Of a stretch of DNA of 64,000 nucleotides, positions 1 through 10,695 are shown piece after piece. The notes under the pieces were generated by a model that was not told the origin of the DNA, searched no databases, and saw nothing but the letters and a program-made list of their open reading frames with translations. This DNA is from Epinephelus fuscoguttatus (Eukaryota > Chordata > Actinopteri > Perciformes > Serranidae), in assembly GCF_011397635.1 (NCBI RefSeq), contig NC_064774.1:124001-188000 (forward strand), read 5' to 3'. The first letter of the stretch is position 1; the number at the start of each line of letters is the position of its first letter. The position numbers were made by a program, and so were the translations under genes.

Positions 1-131
1 CCACCCCACTGTGTTTCCAATTGGCTAGCAAATTCACAGCCAATTAAGGTCAACTGACAACGGCCAGAGAAGGAGAGGGACACACCCAGAGAGACACAGA
101 GACAGAGCAACAGAGAGTAAATTAGGAAATA

Positions 132-478
132 ATGGCATGCCCCTTCATCGAGGATCCTGTTGATGAGGAGGCCCACATTGTACAGAGGGCCTTCCAACCA
201 CCACTAGACCCAAGGGTCTTCCAGGACAGGACCAGTCCACTGATACAGACGGACTCCTATCTGTGGGAGAGGTACCGGTTCAGCAGGCAGAGCATAGTGT
301 ATCTATGCAGTTTGCTGGAACACACATTATAACGGTCACACGCTGCAGCCAGTCTCTGACCACTGTGCAGTCAGTCTGTACTGCACTGAGGTTCTTTGCT
401 AGCGGTACATTCCTGGATAGTGTTGGTGATGCTGAGAGGCTAAGTAAGGCAGCTGTTTGCAGAGAGGTAAAAAGGGTG
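132..478 (+). pseudogene. PIF/Harbinger transposase N-terminus, broken
   Basis: The reading frame from 132 begins MACPFIEDPVDEEA and continues to YLWERYRFSRQSIVYL, the characteristic start of fish HARBI1-like PIF/Harbinger transposases. Homology then shifts to another frame at about 300-330 and resumes as ALRFFASGTFLDSVGDAE and SKAAVCREVKRV, the helix-turn-helix-like part of the same family. The DDE catalytic core is absent, so this is a 5' scrap. A GT at about 467 could be an old splice donor. Family recognition is from motif order and spacing; the frameshift is seen directly. Confidence 0.75.
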
Positions 479-479
479 T

Positions 480-1015
480 ATTTTCTATTCATTTTGATTA
501 TTTCTAGCATCACCATACATCATGCATAGGGCTTGATTTGTTCACATTAACATATGGTTATCTTTTATACTTATGAATTAACCATGACACAAAACAACCA
601 CATTAAAAAGGGACACACACCATTGTGGTCTGTCTGCTCCTCATCCTACAGCACATTCCATACATTTAAGGGGATTTTCCTTATTTTGATATAATCAGGG
701 ATAGAGCTTACAACTGATGAGAAATAGATAACTGATTCACTATCACCTGCATTCACTTCATAGTTTTCCTCATCTCCACTGAATTGATGGATTTGCTAAA
801 TGGAATTTTCTACAATCAATAGATAAATGTAACGTGATTATTTCCTATAAACTGATCATTTCTGAAATGTCATAATCTACAATCAATTATGTGATAAATG
901 CCATGATTGACATAAAATAGTTTGATTAAATGCATCATCTGAAATGTACATAGGAATCAGTAGATAAATGTGATAAATAGTCGTTGCGTACCACTTACTC
1001 AAAGAACACTCTCTG
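480..1015. other. AT-rich stretch without recognised gene
   Basis: This stretch is AT-rich, with recurring gataaatg/aatcaat words at about 780-970 that hint at a decayed non-autonomous transposon. I could define no termini or coding potential. Confidence 0.4.
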
Positions 1016-1017
1016 TA

Positions 1018-1105
1018 AACGCGGCTCTTCTTCTTCTCTCAATTTATTGGTGGATCGCAACAACTTCCAGGTGCATACCACCACCACCTACTGTACAAGA
1101 GTGTG
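1018..1105 (-). mobile_element. LINE 3' end fragment, minus strand
   Basis: Read on the minus strand this contains gtaggtggtggtatgcacc followed by gaagaagaagag, the 3' terminus typical of fish I/Nimb-like LINEs. The same motif occurs in plus orientation at 2185-2230 and 6815-6880. It is therefore a 5'-truncated copy facing the plus-strand copies. Assignment rests on matching these tails within the window. Confidence 0.5.
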
Positions 1106-1639
1106 CAATGTATCCGAAATCATTCACTATTCCCTACTACATGCCATATAGCCTGTTTCTTAAATCCTACTCGTAAACACGGCTCCTCCTTTTTCTGTGG
1201 TTTAATGGCTGCGGGCCGCTGCGGGCATGCAGACTTACTTCCGCCTCCGGGTGGCGTATTCTGGTTTTCTGACTTGCGCTGTGTGTCTGACCCGACCGAG
1301 GCTACGCTAAATAGCCATATAGAGAAAGGCTTTTTTTTTTTTTTTTTATCGCTGTTGGGTTTAAATAAATATGCGGATCTTCAAGGTGGGGTGATACGAA
1401 CTAGGGACAGTTTTATAAATGGTGAAAAGTTCCACACAGCTGCTTTAAGGAGGGACAAACTTGCATTAGCATACTGGATTCGGTTAAGAGGATGTGGGGA
1501 TGAAAACACTACCAAAAGTGTCCTAAATGAATGTTGGGAATATAATAGTTTTAAGGGAAAAGGGTTTGGATGGAAGATCAAAGATCAGCATTAAACATGA
1601 CACATACAACCAAGATTTAATTTGTAAAGGGTGAACGTA

Positions 1640-2235
1640 AAGCACTAATCAAGAAGAAAATCGATTAATTTTGGCAGAAGAAGTGGGATGAGGACAGTAA
1701 GGGCAGAACTTATTATGGAATACAAAACACAGTTAGAGCACAGAGCATTAAGGGAAGAAGTAGAAGAGAGGAAGTAGTCTTGTCGAGATTAAGATTAGAT
1801 CACACTGGTTTGAATGTAGCTTTATTTTTATTGGGAAAAGTAAATTTGCGGGGTTGTGCAATTTGTAATAAATTAGAAAATGTGGAACATGTAATTATGC
1901 ACTGTACTAAATATAATGAAGAAAGGATTACGTTACAACAAAGGGTGAGAGAGGCAGGACGAGACTGGAATTTGGAAGGGATACAGGGAACCAAGGGAGA
2001 TAAGGTGTGGGGAATGCAGAGGGGAGTAATAGATTTCTTAGTTAGTACTGGTTTGTTTCATAGAATATAGCTGCTGACTGTCTTGTTTGTTTATTGTTAC
2101 TATTTGTTTATTTATTTAGTTATTTATTCTCATATGATATGATATAATGTAAAACCAGATCCTGTTCTACATACTCCGGTACAGTAGGTGGCGGTATGCA
2201 CCTTTTAAGTTTAAAATTGAAAGAAGAAGGAAAAA
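1640..2235 (+). mobile_element. I/Nimb-like LINE, 3' fragment
   Basis: A 5'-truncated non-LTR retrotransposon. The open segment 1780-2070 encodes RLRLDHTGLN and then CAICNKLENVEHVIMHC, a CCHC-type knuckle, and ends FLVSTGLFHRI. This parallels the carboxyl end of the larger LINE at 6300-6588 (CEGCGEEEESVEHVLLWC, ending SIGVYDRI). The 3' UTR ends with an agtaggtggcggtatgcacc tail at about 2183-2230. RNase H and RT are missing, so it cannot mobilise itself. Confidence 0.7.
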
Positions 2236-2946
2236 ACCCGCGCATCGCGGAAACACTTCCTGGATTAAGATCCTCCTTGCTCGGCTTGGAAGCATGGGAG
2301 TGGTCGTCGAGGATGATGACGCCAGAAAAGGGAGACGGTGGCGCAGAGATTTAAAATTGTGTTTGATAAAGAATCTGAGAAGATAATCGACAGAATTAAC
2401 TTTGAGTGAATGTGTGTGAGTTTACGCTGGTCTTCCCACTCCCATGGGTGCAGATCCCGGGGGGGATGAAAAACACAAATTGTCCCCCCCAATTCTAAAT
2501 AACCTAAATGATTGAAATTGAACAAATGTACACAGTAGTCCCATATACTAGGAAAAAAAAGGGAAGATGATGAGGAGAATTGGGAATCTGTGAGAGGCGA
2601 GAGATGAGAACATGAGTAGACATAACATGCCTGAGACCCTGAAACACGAAGTAGCATTAACTAACAGGGAAGCAGTGAAAAGGAGGGGGATGGCTCCATG
2701 TACTATTGGCTTTTTAAGAGAAATAAACAGTAAAGGTAAGCATATGATTCTCTGTGTAGTGCTTTTTGAATGACTTGGTGATGAGCGTCTATGAAATCAT
2801 GAAATATGCTGGCAATCTCAAGCGCTCTGTGGGCATGATTTGCACGTGTGCAATTAAAAAAAAAAAAAAAAAAAAATCACAACTGATTGTGTCCCCCCCA
2901 AACCTGTCATCAGATCTGCACCCATGCCCACTCCAGTCGGGTGAAA

Positions 2947-3243
2947 ATGGGCTCCCGCAGCGGTTTTCGCGGTCGGGGAGGCTTTACTCGTGTTGCAGGA
3001 AATCTGGACCGAGACTCCATGGCTGGGCACAGCTGGTCCGGGAATGGGTCGGGCTCTGAGATAGGGCAAGACTGGAACAATGATGAGATGGAGCTGGAAG
3101 GAAATAAGGGACAGAAGAGGGGAGATCCGAACCAGCAAGAAAGTTTGAGAGGAGGAAACATTCACAAGAGGCAGAGAAGTGAGATAGGTGTGAGTTTGGA
3201 TGAAAGTGTGAAAGGGAGGTTTAGCCCAGAGGGAGGGCAATAA
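2947..3243 (+). pseudogene. LINE ORF1-like N-terminal remnant
   Basis: An open frame begins MGSRSGFRGRGGFTRVAG, rich in Arg and Gly, followed by a strongly acidic/basic hydrophilic stretch that ends EGGQ. Position at the 5' side of the LINE and the basic composition fit the start of an ORF1 nucleic-acid-binding protein, but no zinc knuckle is retained. The frame stops well before the endonuclease remnant, consistent with the internal deletion. The function is inferred from position only. Confidence 0.4.
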
Positions 3244-3476
3244 GCTGGTGGTGATCTTACGCTTTGGGGAGGCTGAGCAGAAAAAGATGAAAGCTATTAA
3301 TCCACTGATGGTGACAAAAGACCTAGGCAGCTGGGGGAGATCAAAAAGTGCTACCTGATGGGAATCTCCTGGTGTCATGCTCAGATGAGGGACAAGTAGA
3401 AAAACCTAAGGGTATGAAAGAAGTAGTAGGTTTGGTCTGAGTCTACTGCACTGTAGGTAGTGATCACTATCCCGTA

Positions 3477-5216
3477 TTGTGCACGCTAGGTGGTCAGGTG
3501 GAGGGGGGTGCAAGGGGTGGTAACACTCGGTGGGTGTTAGGTAAGGCGGACTGGAGTTTATTTAAGATGACTAGTGAAGAGATTTTAGGTAAGATTGACT
3601 TATTGGTGGATGTTGATGAGATAAATAAGGGGTTCTCATCGGGGGTTATAGAGGCAGCAGAGAGAGCGATACCTCAGAGTAGGGGTGGGAGGGAGAGGAA
3701 GCTGGTCCCATGGTGGTCTGAGGAGTGTCAGCAGGCGGTGAAGGAAAGGAATAGGCCATTTAGGTTAGTTAAGAAGACACTTTCCCAACAGCACCTGTTC
3801 CAGTATAAAAGAGCCCAGGCACTTCTGAGGAAGATAGTGAGGAGGGCAAAGAGAGCAGCCTGGAGGGGGTATTGTAGTGGAATAGGGCGGACAGCGCCAG
3901 TGGGAGAAGTGTGGGGGATGATAAAGAAGATGGGGGGAGACAGGAGAGAATGGGGATACCCAGTGTTGGTGTGTGGTGAAGAGACAGCAATATCAGATGG
4001 GGAGAAGGCAGAACTTATGGCCAGATCTTTCTCTAAGGCGCATGATCTGAAGAATCTGTCTGAAGAAGGAATAAGGAGGAGGGAAGCTACCTTGAGTCTC
4101 CATCCGGGTGTGGTAGGTAGGAAGGAGAGGGGAGGGGATATTCTTGATGAACCTTTTACGTTAGCAGAGATGGTAAGAGCTATAAATAAGTCCAAGCCCA
4201 CTTCTCCTGGCAAAGATAGGGTGTGTTATAAAATGCTGCAAAACCTGGGGGATGAGGCTTTGGGGGCGTTGTTGTATATCTACAACAGAGTGTGGGAGGA
4301 GGGGAAACTGCCGCAGGGGTGGAAAGAAGCAGTGGTAGTGCCGGTCCAGAAACCAGGCAAGGACCCTACATTACCATCTAGCTACAGACCAATAGCTTTG
4401 ACTTCTAATATTTGCAAAGTGATGGAGAGGATGGTGACAGACAGGTTATATTATGTGCTGGAGAGGAGAGGTGTACTGGCGGGATATCAGTGTGGTTTTA
4501 GGAGAGGAAGAAACACCATGGTTGCTGTGATTAGACTAGAGGATGAGGTAAGGAGAGCCCAGGCTAACAAGGAGTCAGTGATAGCTGTATTTTTTGATAT
4601 AGAGAAGGCTTATGACATGATGTGGAGAGAAGGTCTGCTGATAAAATTGCACAAGTTGGGAATAGGTGGGAGAATGTTTAATTGGATTAGAGATTTTTTA
4701 ACTGACAGAAAGATTCAGGTTCGGATTGGCTCTGTTTTATCCAGTCAGTTCCAGATCAGTAACGGGACTCCTCAGGGGAGTGTCATCAGTCCTCTTCTCT
4801 TTACTATCATGATTAATGATATTTTTGCTGGGGTACAGGGGGACATAGGGAGGTCCCTATTTGCTGACGATGGGGCTCTCTGGAAAAGGGGGAGATGTTT
4901 GGAAAATGGGGTAAGGAAGGTGCAGGAAGCAATAGATGAAGTGGAGCAGTGGGGGTTGAAATGGGGCTGCAGGTTCTCAGTGGAGAAGACGCAGACTGTG
5001 TTCTTCATGAGGAAGAAGGTGGAGGATGGTCTCAGGCTCAGGTTATATGGGCAAGAGCTGGAGAGGGTTGAGTCTTTTAAGTATTTGGGGGTGGTATTTG
5101 ATGCTCGTCTGACATGGGAAAGCCATGTTAAGAGGATAGGAGAAAGGGGAAAAAAGGTGTTGAATGTGATGAGGTGCTTAGCAGGTAGGAGTTGGGGGCT
5201 AGTTGTGAGGCTCTGA
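3477..5216 (+). pseudogene. LINE reverse transcriptase ORF (5' part)
   Basis: This frame of about 579 codons carries the non-LTR RT core: SYRPIALTSNICKVMERM (motif 1), GYQCGFRRGRNT, AVFFDIEKAYDMMW (motif 3), NGTPQGSVISPLLF (motif 4) and the catalytic box FADDGALW, then FKYLGVVFDARLTW in the thumb. All catalytic aspartates are visible. Downstream protein continues in a different frame at 5192, so a frameshift near 5190-5215 severs the thumb. The upstream edge still shows the endonuclease tail motif SDHYPV. The family is normally one ORF2 polypeptide; here it is split into three frames. Confidence 0.85.
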
Positions 5217-6588
5217 GGGCAGTGTATGTGTCACTGGTGAGGTCGGTGCTGGACTATTGCTGTTTGGTGTATGGGTTGGCGGCCCAGACACACCTCAGGA
5301 AGCTGGATGCGCTTCAGGCCCAGGCTTTAAGGATCTGCAGTGGGGCATTTAAGTCTTCGTCAGTATCTGCTCTGCAAGTGGCCATGAATGAAATGCCACT
5401 GGAAATAAGAAGGGGACAGCTGATGGCTAATTACTGATCTAGTTTGCAGGGACATGGAGACTCTCACCCTACTATGGGGTGCTAAGGGACTGCTGGGAGA
5501 ATGGAAAGAGAAAGAAGAACTTTGGCCGAGTAGGTAAGGATGTGGCAGGAGAGTTTGGAGTAGGGGGGTTACGGTTATGCCCATCGGTGGTGTACCTAGT
5601 CGTGGCTCCCTGGATGTTGGAGTGGCCTGTAGTGGATTGGCGGCTGTTGGAGGAGAAAAAGACTGGAAGAGGGGTGGTGGTAGGGGTCTTTAAGAGTCTC
5701 ACTCGGGTTTCTTATAGGGATTTTACTCTGATATTTACAGATGGATCGAAGGACATGGAGACCGAGGTGACAGGGTTTGGAGTAGTTGTTCCAGAGAAGG
5801 GGGTGTCACTTAACAGGAGGACTACGAACAGACTGAGTGTGTACACTGTGGAGATGGTAGCTGTGCTGATGGCGCTCAGATGGGCTGAGCATGCTCGGGT
5901 GGAGAGCGTGTTAATATGCTGTGACTCGGCTTCAGTGTTAACTAGCTTAAGGTCCTTCCATTCTGGAAGCAGGCAGGGCTTGCTATATGAAATTTTGATG
6001 TGTGTGACTCGGTGTGTGAGTCAGGGTAGTAGTGTGAGATTTCTGTGGGTTCCTGCACATGTAGGAGTGGTGGGCAATGAAGAGGCAGATGCGTTAGCTA
6101 AGAGGGCTCTAAAGAAGGAGAGAGTAGATATGCGTATTAGGATTAGTAAAGCAGAGGCAAAGGGGATAATTTGGGAAAAGGCAAATCAGTTATGGCAGGC
6201 TAGATGGGATAAGGAAGAGAAGGGTCGGCACTTCTACCAAGTGCAGCGTAGTGTTAAAGGGCAGGGGGTCAGGAGTGGCAGCAGGAGGGATGAAATAGGA
6301 TGGATGAGGCTAAGGTTGGGACACTGTGTGCTGAATAAAACACTGAAGATGATAGGGAGGCACCAGTCAGGGTTATGTGAGGGGTGTGGGGAGGAGGAAG
6401 AATCAGTGGAACATGTATTGCTGTGGTGTAGGGCATATGAAGAACATAGGAGAAAGATGAAGGACAAGATGAGAAGTGTGGGGATCCTGGGATTTGAGCT
6501 AAAGGATATACTCAGTGAGGGCAGTGGGGCTAAATTGAAGATGGTGGTGGAGTTTCTGAAGAGCATAGGGGTGTATGACAGAATATAA
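5192..6588 (+). pseudogene. LINE ORF2 C-terminal part with RNase H, two frames
   Basis: The segment 5192-5437 continues the RT thumb (RSVLDYCCLVYGLA, LDALQAQALRICSGAF) in one frame and stops at TGA. From 5479 to 6588 a different frame encodes RNase H: IFTDGSK (first catalytic Asp), TVEMVAVLMALRWA (Glu), CCDSASVL (Asp) and VPAHVGVVGNEEADALAK (His and Asp). A CCHC knuckle, CEGCGEEEESVEHVLLWC, sits near the end. RNase H residues look intact, so inactivation is by frameshift. It matches the I-superfamily architecture. Confidence 0.85.
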
Positions 6589-6609
6589 GGATAAGGGATG
6601 TAGGAAATA

Positions 6610-6770
6610 TGTAACTATTATTATTATTATTTAATTATATTATTATTTAATTAATTAATTTAGTTTTTATTTTATTTATTTATTTATTTGTGTTTTTATT
6701 TCTTTCTTTATTTTTTTTTTTGTTAGTTAATTAAACAATTTATTTCTATTTATTTACTTAGGGCAAGGAA
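6610..6770 (+). repeat. T-rich low-complexity LINE 3' UTR
   Basis: Runs of tta, ttta and tttt form a simple AT/T-rich tract between the LINE stop codon and its terminal motif. Confidence 0.7.
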
Positions 6771-6998
6771 ATAAGCAAGTTGGGTTATTGGAGCCTGACC
6801 CACACCCGGGTCAGAAGGTGGCGGTAATGCCCCGTTGTAAAGGTGGCCAACTGCCGTTAAACTCCACGAAGAAGCAGAAGCATCGGCACAACACGCAACA
6901 TCACGAGCTCAAACGCCTCTAGACATTCAGCTTAAAACAGCACATTTGGAAGAGTTTAAACGCTTTATTTAAACGCTCACTACTTTTAAAGTGTGAAA

Positions 6999-7191
6999 AT
7001 GTCGAACGTCCAAATGCTGAGATCGTTTGTGAAGCAGCGACTAACTCCGGCTGATGGAGAGATATTTGGGCTGTTTGAAAGAACGATAGCAGAGTACGAG
7101 GAGGGACATTGTCGATCAAAAGAGGAGAACGAGCGACAACGGAAACTACTGGACGCTGTTTTCAACCCTCAGCTTCGGTTACACAGAGCAG
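6999..7191 (+). CDS. ZNF-1 exon 1: teleost zinc-finger N-terminal domain
   Basis: This 193-nt exon encodes 64 residues from MSNVQMLRSF to LRLHRA plus one base, ending at a CAG|GTTTGT donor. The partner acceptor at 12818-12819 restores Asp (G|AC) and reads DVQQLL, the usual teleost junction. The sequence is a helical, charged domain (RTIAEYEE, SKEENERQRKLLDAV) found at the start of very many fish C2H2 proteins; I believe this is what has been called FiNZ, but I am not certain. Its role is probably protein contact or dimerisation. Compared with the other copies it has changes such as TPADGEI for TAAAEEI and GHCRS for ELCRS. The true ATG is 6999, since an upstream GTG at 6993 is not needed. Confidence 0.85.
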
Positions 7192-7282
7192 GTTTGTTCA
7201 TTAAACATTACAAGTTCATTATTAATAATATAACTGCAGCTTTGTTCAATAAATATTCAGTCTGTCGACGATTTAAAGCCAC

Positions 7283-8198
7283 GTTAGCTTCTGTGGTGCC
7301 GTTAGCTTCTGTGGTGCCGTTAGCCTCTGTGGTGTCGTTAGCTTCTCTGGTGTCGTTAGCTTCTCTGGTGTCGTTAGCTTCTGTGGCGTCGTTAGCTTCT
7401 GTGGCGTCGTTAGCTTCTCTGGTGTCGTTAGCTTCTGTGGTGCCGTTAGCTTCTGTGGTGCCGTTAGCTTCTCTGGTATTGTTAGCTTCTCTGGCGTCAT
7501 TAGCTTCTTGGGTATTGTTAGCGTCTCTGGTGTCGTTAGCTTCTGTGGTGTCGTTAGCTTCTGTGGTGCCGTTAGCTTCTGTGGTGCCGTTAGCTTCTCT
7601 GGCGTCATTAGCTTCTTGGGTATTGTTAGCGTCTCTGGTGTCGTTAGCTTCTCTGGCGTCATTAGCTTCTTGGGTATTGTTAGCGTCTCTGGTGTCGTTA
7701 GCTTCTGTGGTGTCGTTAGCTTCTGTGGTGTCGTTAGCTTCTGTGGTGCCGTTAGCTTCTGTGGTGCCGTTAGCTTCTCTGGCGTCATTAGCTTCTTGGG
7801 TATTGTTAGCGTCTCTGGTGCCGTTAGCTTCTCTGGCGTCATTAGCTTCTTGGGTATTGTTAGCTTCTCTGGTGCCGTTAGCTTCTCTGGTGTTGTTAGC
7901 TTCTCTGGCGTCATTAGCTTTTCGGGTATTGTTAGCTTCTCTGGTGTCGTTAGATGGTCTGGTGTCTTTAGCGTCTCTGGTGCCGTTAGCTTCTCTGGTG
8001 CCGTTAGCTTCTCTGGTGCCGTTAGCTTTTTGGTGTCGTTAGCTTCTCTGGTGTCGTTAGCTTCTCTGGTGTCGTTAGCTTCTCTGGCGCCGTTAGCTTC
8101 TCTGGTGCCGTTAGCTTCTCTGGTGTCGTTAGCTTCTGTGGTGTCGTTAGCTTCTGTGGTGTCGTTAGCTTCTCTGATGCCGTTAGCTTCTGTGGTAG
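7283..8198 (+). repeat. 18-bp intronic minisatellite, about 50 units (ZNF-1)
   Basis: Tandem units of consensus gttagcttctctggtgcc, with t/g and c/t variants, begin 92 bp after the exon 1 donor. Because 18 is a multiple of three and the unit lacks stops, several frames on both strands stay open. One unit at about 8020-8040 is 17 bp, which breaks the phase. The same array occurs in the same place in ZNF-2 and ZNF-4 and as a remnant at 15778. Confidence 0.95.
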
Positions 8199-8324
8199 TG
8201 GCAATGTGGTAAAAGCCTCCCTGAATATAAAATGTAAATGACAGACAGCAGGAGGGAGCTCCGACAGCTTTGAAATAAAAACGTAGCAAGGTGAAACAGA
8301 ACGGCCCGTCGTAATTTCTGATAT

Positions 8325-9269
8325 ATAATATGCCAGAAACACAAGTCTATCAAGTTGATCAGGATCAGGTGCGGCTCTCTGTTTCTTTACAATATTACCT
8401 GCCGACTAGAGGTTTAACGATACATTGATCTACATCGATTTATTGATTAACGATCCGATTATATCGATGCAAAATGAAAACTTCAATGCATATTGTCATC
8501 TTAAAGATGCACATTTATTTTGAAATTCACATAGCACGTCTGTGTCACCATTTCTGGGCAAGCGCGCCTCCACTCAAACAACAAACTGAGCTCAGAAATA
8601 AAATGGTCAAATCATATTCTAGTTGTTTTTGTGAGTTGATGTAAAAGATTGTGTTAGATGGGCGTATGATATCGCGTCTTATCGATCACAGGCTCCTCAA
8701 TCGAATCGAATCAAAATCGTATCGTGACAGACTTTGTGATATCAGCAAACATCGCATCGTCATCCAAACAAATCGATATAATATCGTATCGTGATGAAGC
8801 TGGTGATTTACACCCCTACTGCCAACGCTCAGAGCACACAGACGTTCCTAGCGCACACAGGTATTTATGGGCCAGCTTTGAGAGTTGCACCTGTTGGACT
8901 CTGTCTCTCCACCAAAGCAGCGGGTTGCTGTCTGCAGAAAGAGGAGTCTCCTTCATGTAGGCTTGCATCTCCAGGATGCCGACACCGCTACCTTTACCAA
9001 AGTTACTGCATTTATACAAGTCCCCAAACAGGCTCCCCATTGCTCCCAGGGCAGCAGCTGCCTTTTCTCCCTCTTGTGTACAGTCACTGTCTGTCTCATT
9101 GTCCTTCATCTCGTGTGATAAGGTATCACTGACGAGATTTCTCTGTTCGGGTGAAAGGTGGATTAAGGGAGAGAACCAGGGGGTCAGAAAGGCTGTTTTA
9201 TTGAGAAGCATCCACTTGCTGCTCTCTTCACTGTAGCGCATTTTCAGATTGGCCACCATCCGGCCTGTG
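8325..9269 (-). pseudogene. hAT transposase C-terminal exon, interrupted by a MITE
   Basis: On the minus strand an exon opens after an ttttcacag acceptor (about 9270) and encodes ANLKMRYSEESSKWM, NPLLWWRDRVQQVQLSKLAHKYLCALGTSVCSER. This is the dimerisation region of hAT (hobo/Ac/Tam3, ZBED-like) transposases. The reading is interrupted at 8826 by a 412-bp inserted element and resumes at 8398 as NIVKKQRAAPDPDQLDRL, the normal end of that domain. A small deletion or frameshift also lies at the junction. The catalytic N-terminal exons are not seen. It sits in ZNF-1 intron 1 in opposite orientation. Confidence 0.8.
8407..8818. mobile_element. Non-autonomous hAT element (MITE), nested
   Basis: A 412-bp element starting tagaggtttaacgatac and ending gtgatttacacccct a gives imperfect inverted termini. 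It is flanked by 8-bp direct repeats ctgccgac (8399-8406) and ctgccaac (8819-8826), one mismatch apart. An 8-bp target duplication is the hAT signature. The interior is rich in atcgat/atcgta words and has no ORF. It is inserted into the C-terminal exon of a hAT transposase remnant. Confidence 0.8.
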
Positions 9270-9748
9270 AAAATAATAAAATAAATTTAGCCCTATATCA
9301 CACACTACGTGAAAATGTAAAACTGCATTCACATCTCTAATTGTATTAGAGATATTAGGCGTTGTGAAAAATATGTATTGTTGCAGTGTAGAGGGTATTA
9401 TGAACTTCATATTTAATAAAGAATAAAAGTCAAATACCTCTCACTTCTTTGATGGCTGGTTTATGCGATGCGTAAATCTGAGAATGCTAATCCACCACGT
9501 TCTTTAGATTTTACTAATGAGTTTGACCATTTTTTTGTTATTCCAAATAAAATTAGTTATCATTCCATCTCTTAAAACTTTGTGGGGGGATTGGAACTGG
9601 TAGGGCTTGAAAAAGGAAGAGGAACTGCAGGAAGACCACCATTTTTACTGTATCTATTCTACTAAAAATAGAATCTGGTATTGTTTTCCATCTGGTCAGG
9701 TCTTGTTTAATTTTTTTCTCTAACTTCTGATAATTAACTTCATAGATT

Positions 9749-10695
9749 TTATTTAGGTCCGAATGGATTGTTATTCCTAAGTATTTGGTACCACTTGAAT
9801 TTGAGGTTTCCTTTTGAGTCTTCTGTTGGTTGTTTACCTATACATATAGACTCACTTTTACTTTCGTTAATTTTATATCCTGAATGTTCACTATATTCTT
9901 TTATTGTTTTAATAAGTTCTTGAAGTGAAGTTTCAGGTGTAGTCAGATAAAGTATAATGATATACATAAAGTGCTAGTTTGACATTCCTGACCTATAAGC
10001 AAACCCTTTATTTCATCTTGCTGTCTGATTGCTTCTGCAAGAGGTTCCATACATAGATTAAAAATTGATGCGGACAGTGGATCTCCTTGTCTGGTTCCTT
10101 TATGTATATGAAAGTGTCTTGATAGGGTGCCATTAACTCTTACTTGAGCCACTGGGTTTTTGTACATTGATTTTAACCATGAAATAAAGGTTGGATGGAA
10201 ACCAAATGCTTTAAATGTTGTAAAGATATATGGCCACAGGACTCTATCGAAAGCTTTTTCAGCATCAAGTGTCAGCAAAAGCAAGTCTTTTCTATTTTTT
10301 TGAGAATCAATCACATTTAAAGTGCGTCTTATATTATCAGATAAAAATCTATTGGAGATAAAACCAGACTGATCTGTATCTATTATATCTGGGAGGATGT
10401 CTTTAAGCCTGTTTGCTAAAATAGATGTTAATATTTTTTGATGTGTGTTCAGTAAAGATATTGGTCTACAGGAAGATCTATCCGTTTTATCCTTCCCTTC
10501 TTTATATATGACTGTGATTATGGATGAGTTCCATGTTGAAGCCCAATTCCCTGATTCTAGGGCAAAGTTATAGGCTTTTTGTAATACAGGTGTCAGGAAT
10601 TCTCCAAACTCCTGATAGAATTCATTAGTGTACCCATCATCTCCTGGGGCCTTTCCTTTTTTTAGCTTTCTAATTTGTTGTTTTCTTTCATCCAT
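9749..10695 (-). pseudogene. L1-type reverse transcriptase remnant
   Basis: 10695-9943 encodes KGKAPGDDGYTNEFYQEF, RPISLLNTHQKILTSILA, TLDAEKAFDRVLWPY and KGTRQGDPLSASIFNLCMEP, the canonical RT blocks. The frame is lost at about 9943-9967 exactly where the catalytic YADD box should be; downstream protein (IILYLTTPETSLQELIK, SGYKINESKSE) resumes in another frame. The active-site motif itself is therefore destroyed. It is recognisable but non-functional. Confidence 0.85.

Larger units (their letters stand above)
2236..6882 (+). mobile_element. I/Nimb-like LINE with RT and RNase H, internally deleted
   Basis: A near full-length but dead non-LTR retrotransposon. Components in order are a GC-rich 5' leader, the start of an ORF1-like protein (2947-3243), an abrupt passage to the tail of the endonuclease (GSDHYP at about 3448-3470), reverse transcriptase (3477-5216), two frame changes, RNase H (from 5479) and a CCHC knuckle. 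A T-rich 3' UTR follows, ending in aaggtggcggtaatgcccc and a gaagaagcagaag tail. RNase H behind RT points to the I superfamily; the 'Nimb-like' label is from memory of fish elements. Most of ORF1 and the endonuclease have been deleted. The 3' end lies about 120 bp upstream of the ZNF-1 start codon. Confidence 0.8.

Noticed and set aside
7273-8342. Long open frames on both strands across the 18-bp repeat
   Set aside because: They follow from a stop-free 18-bp unit. No start context, domain or conservation supports translation apart from the exon 1 readthrough listed as a finding.
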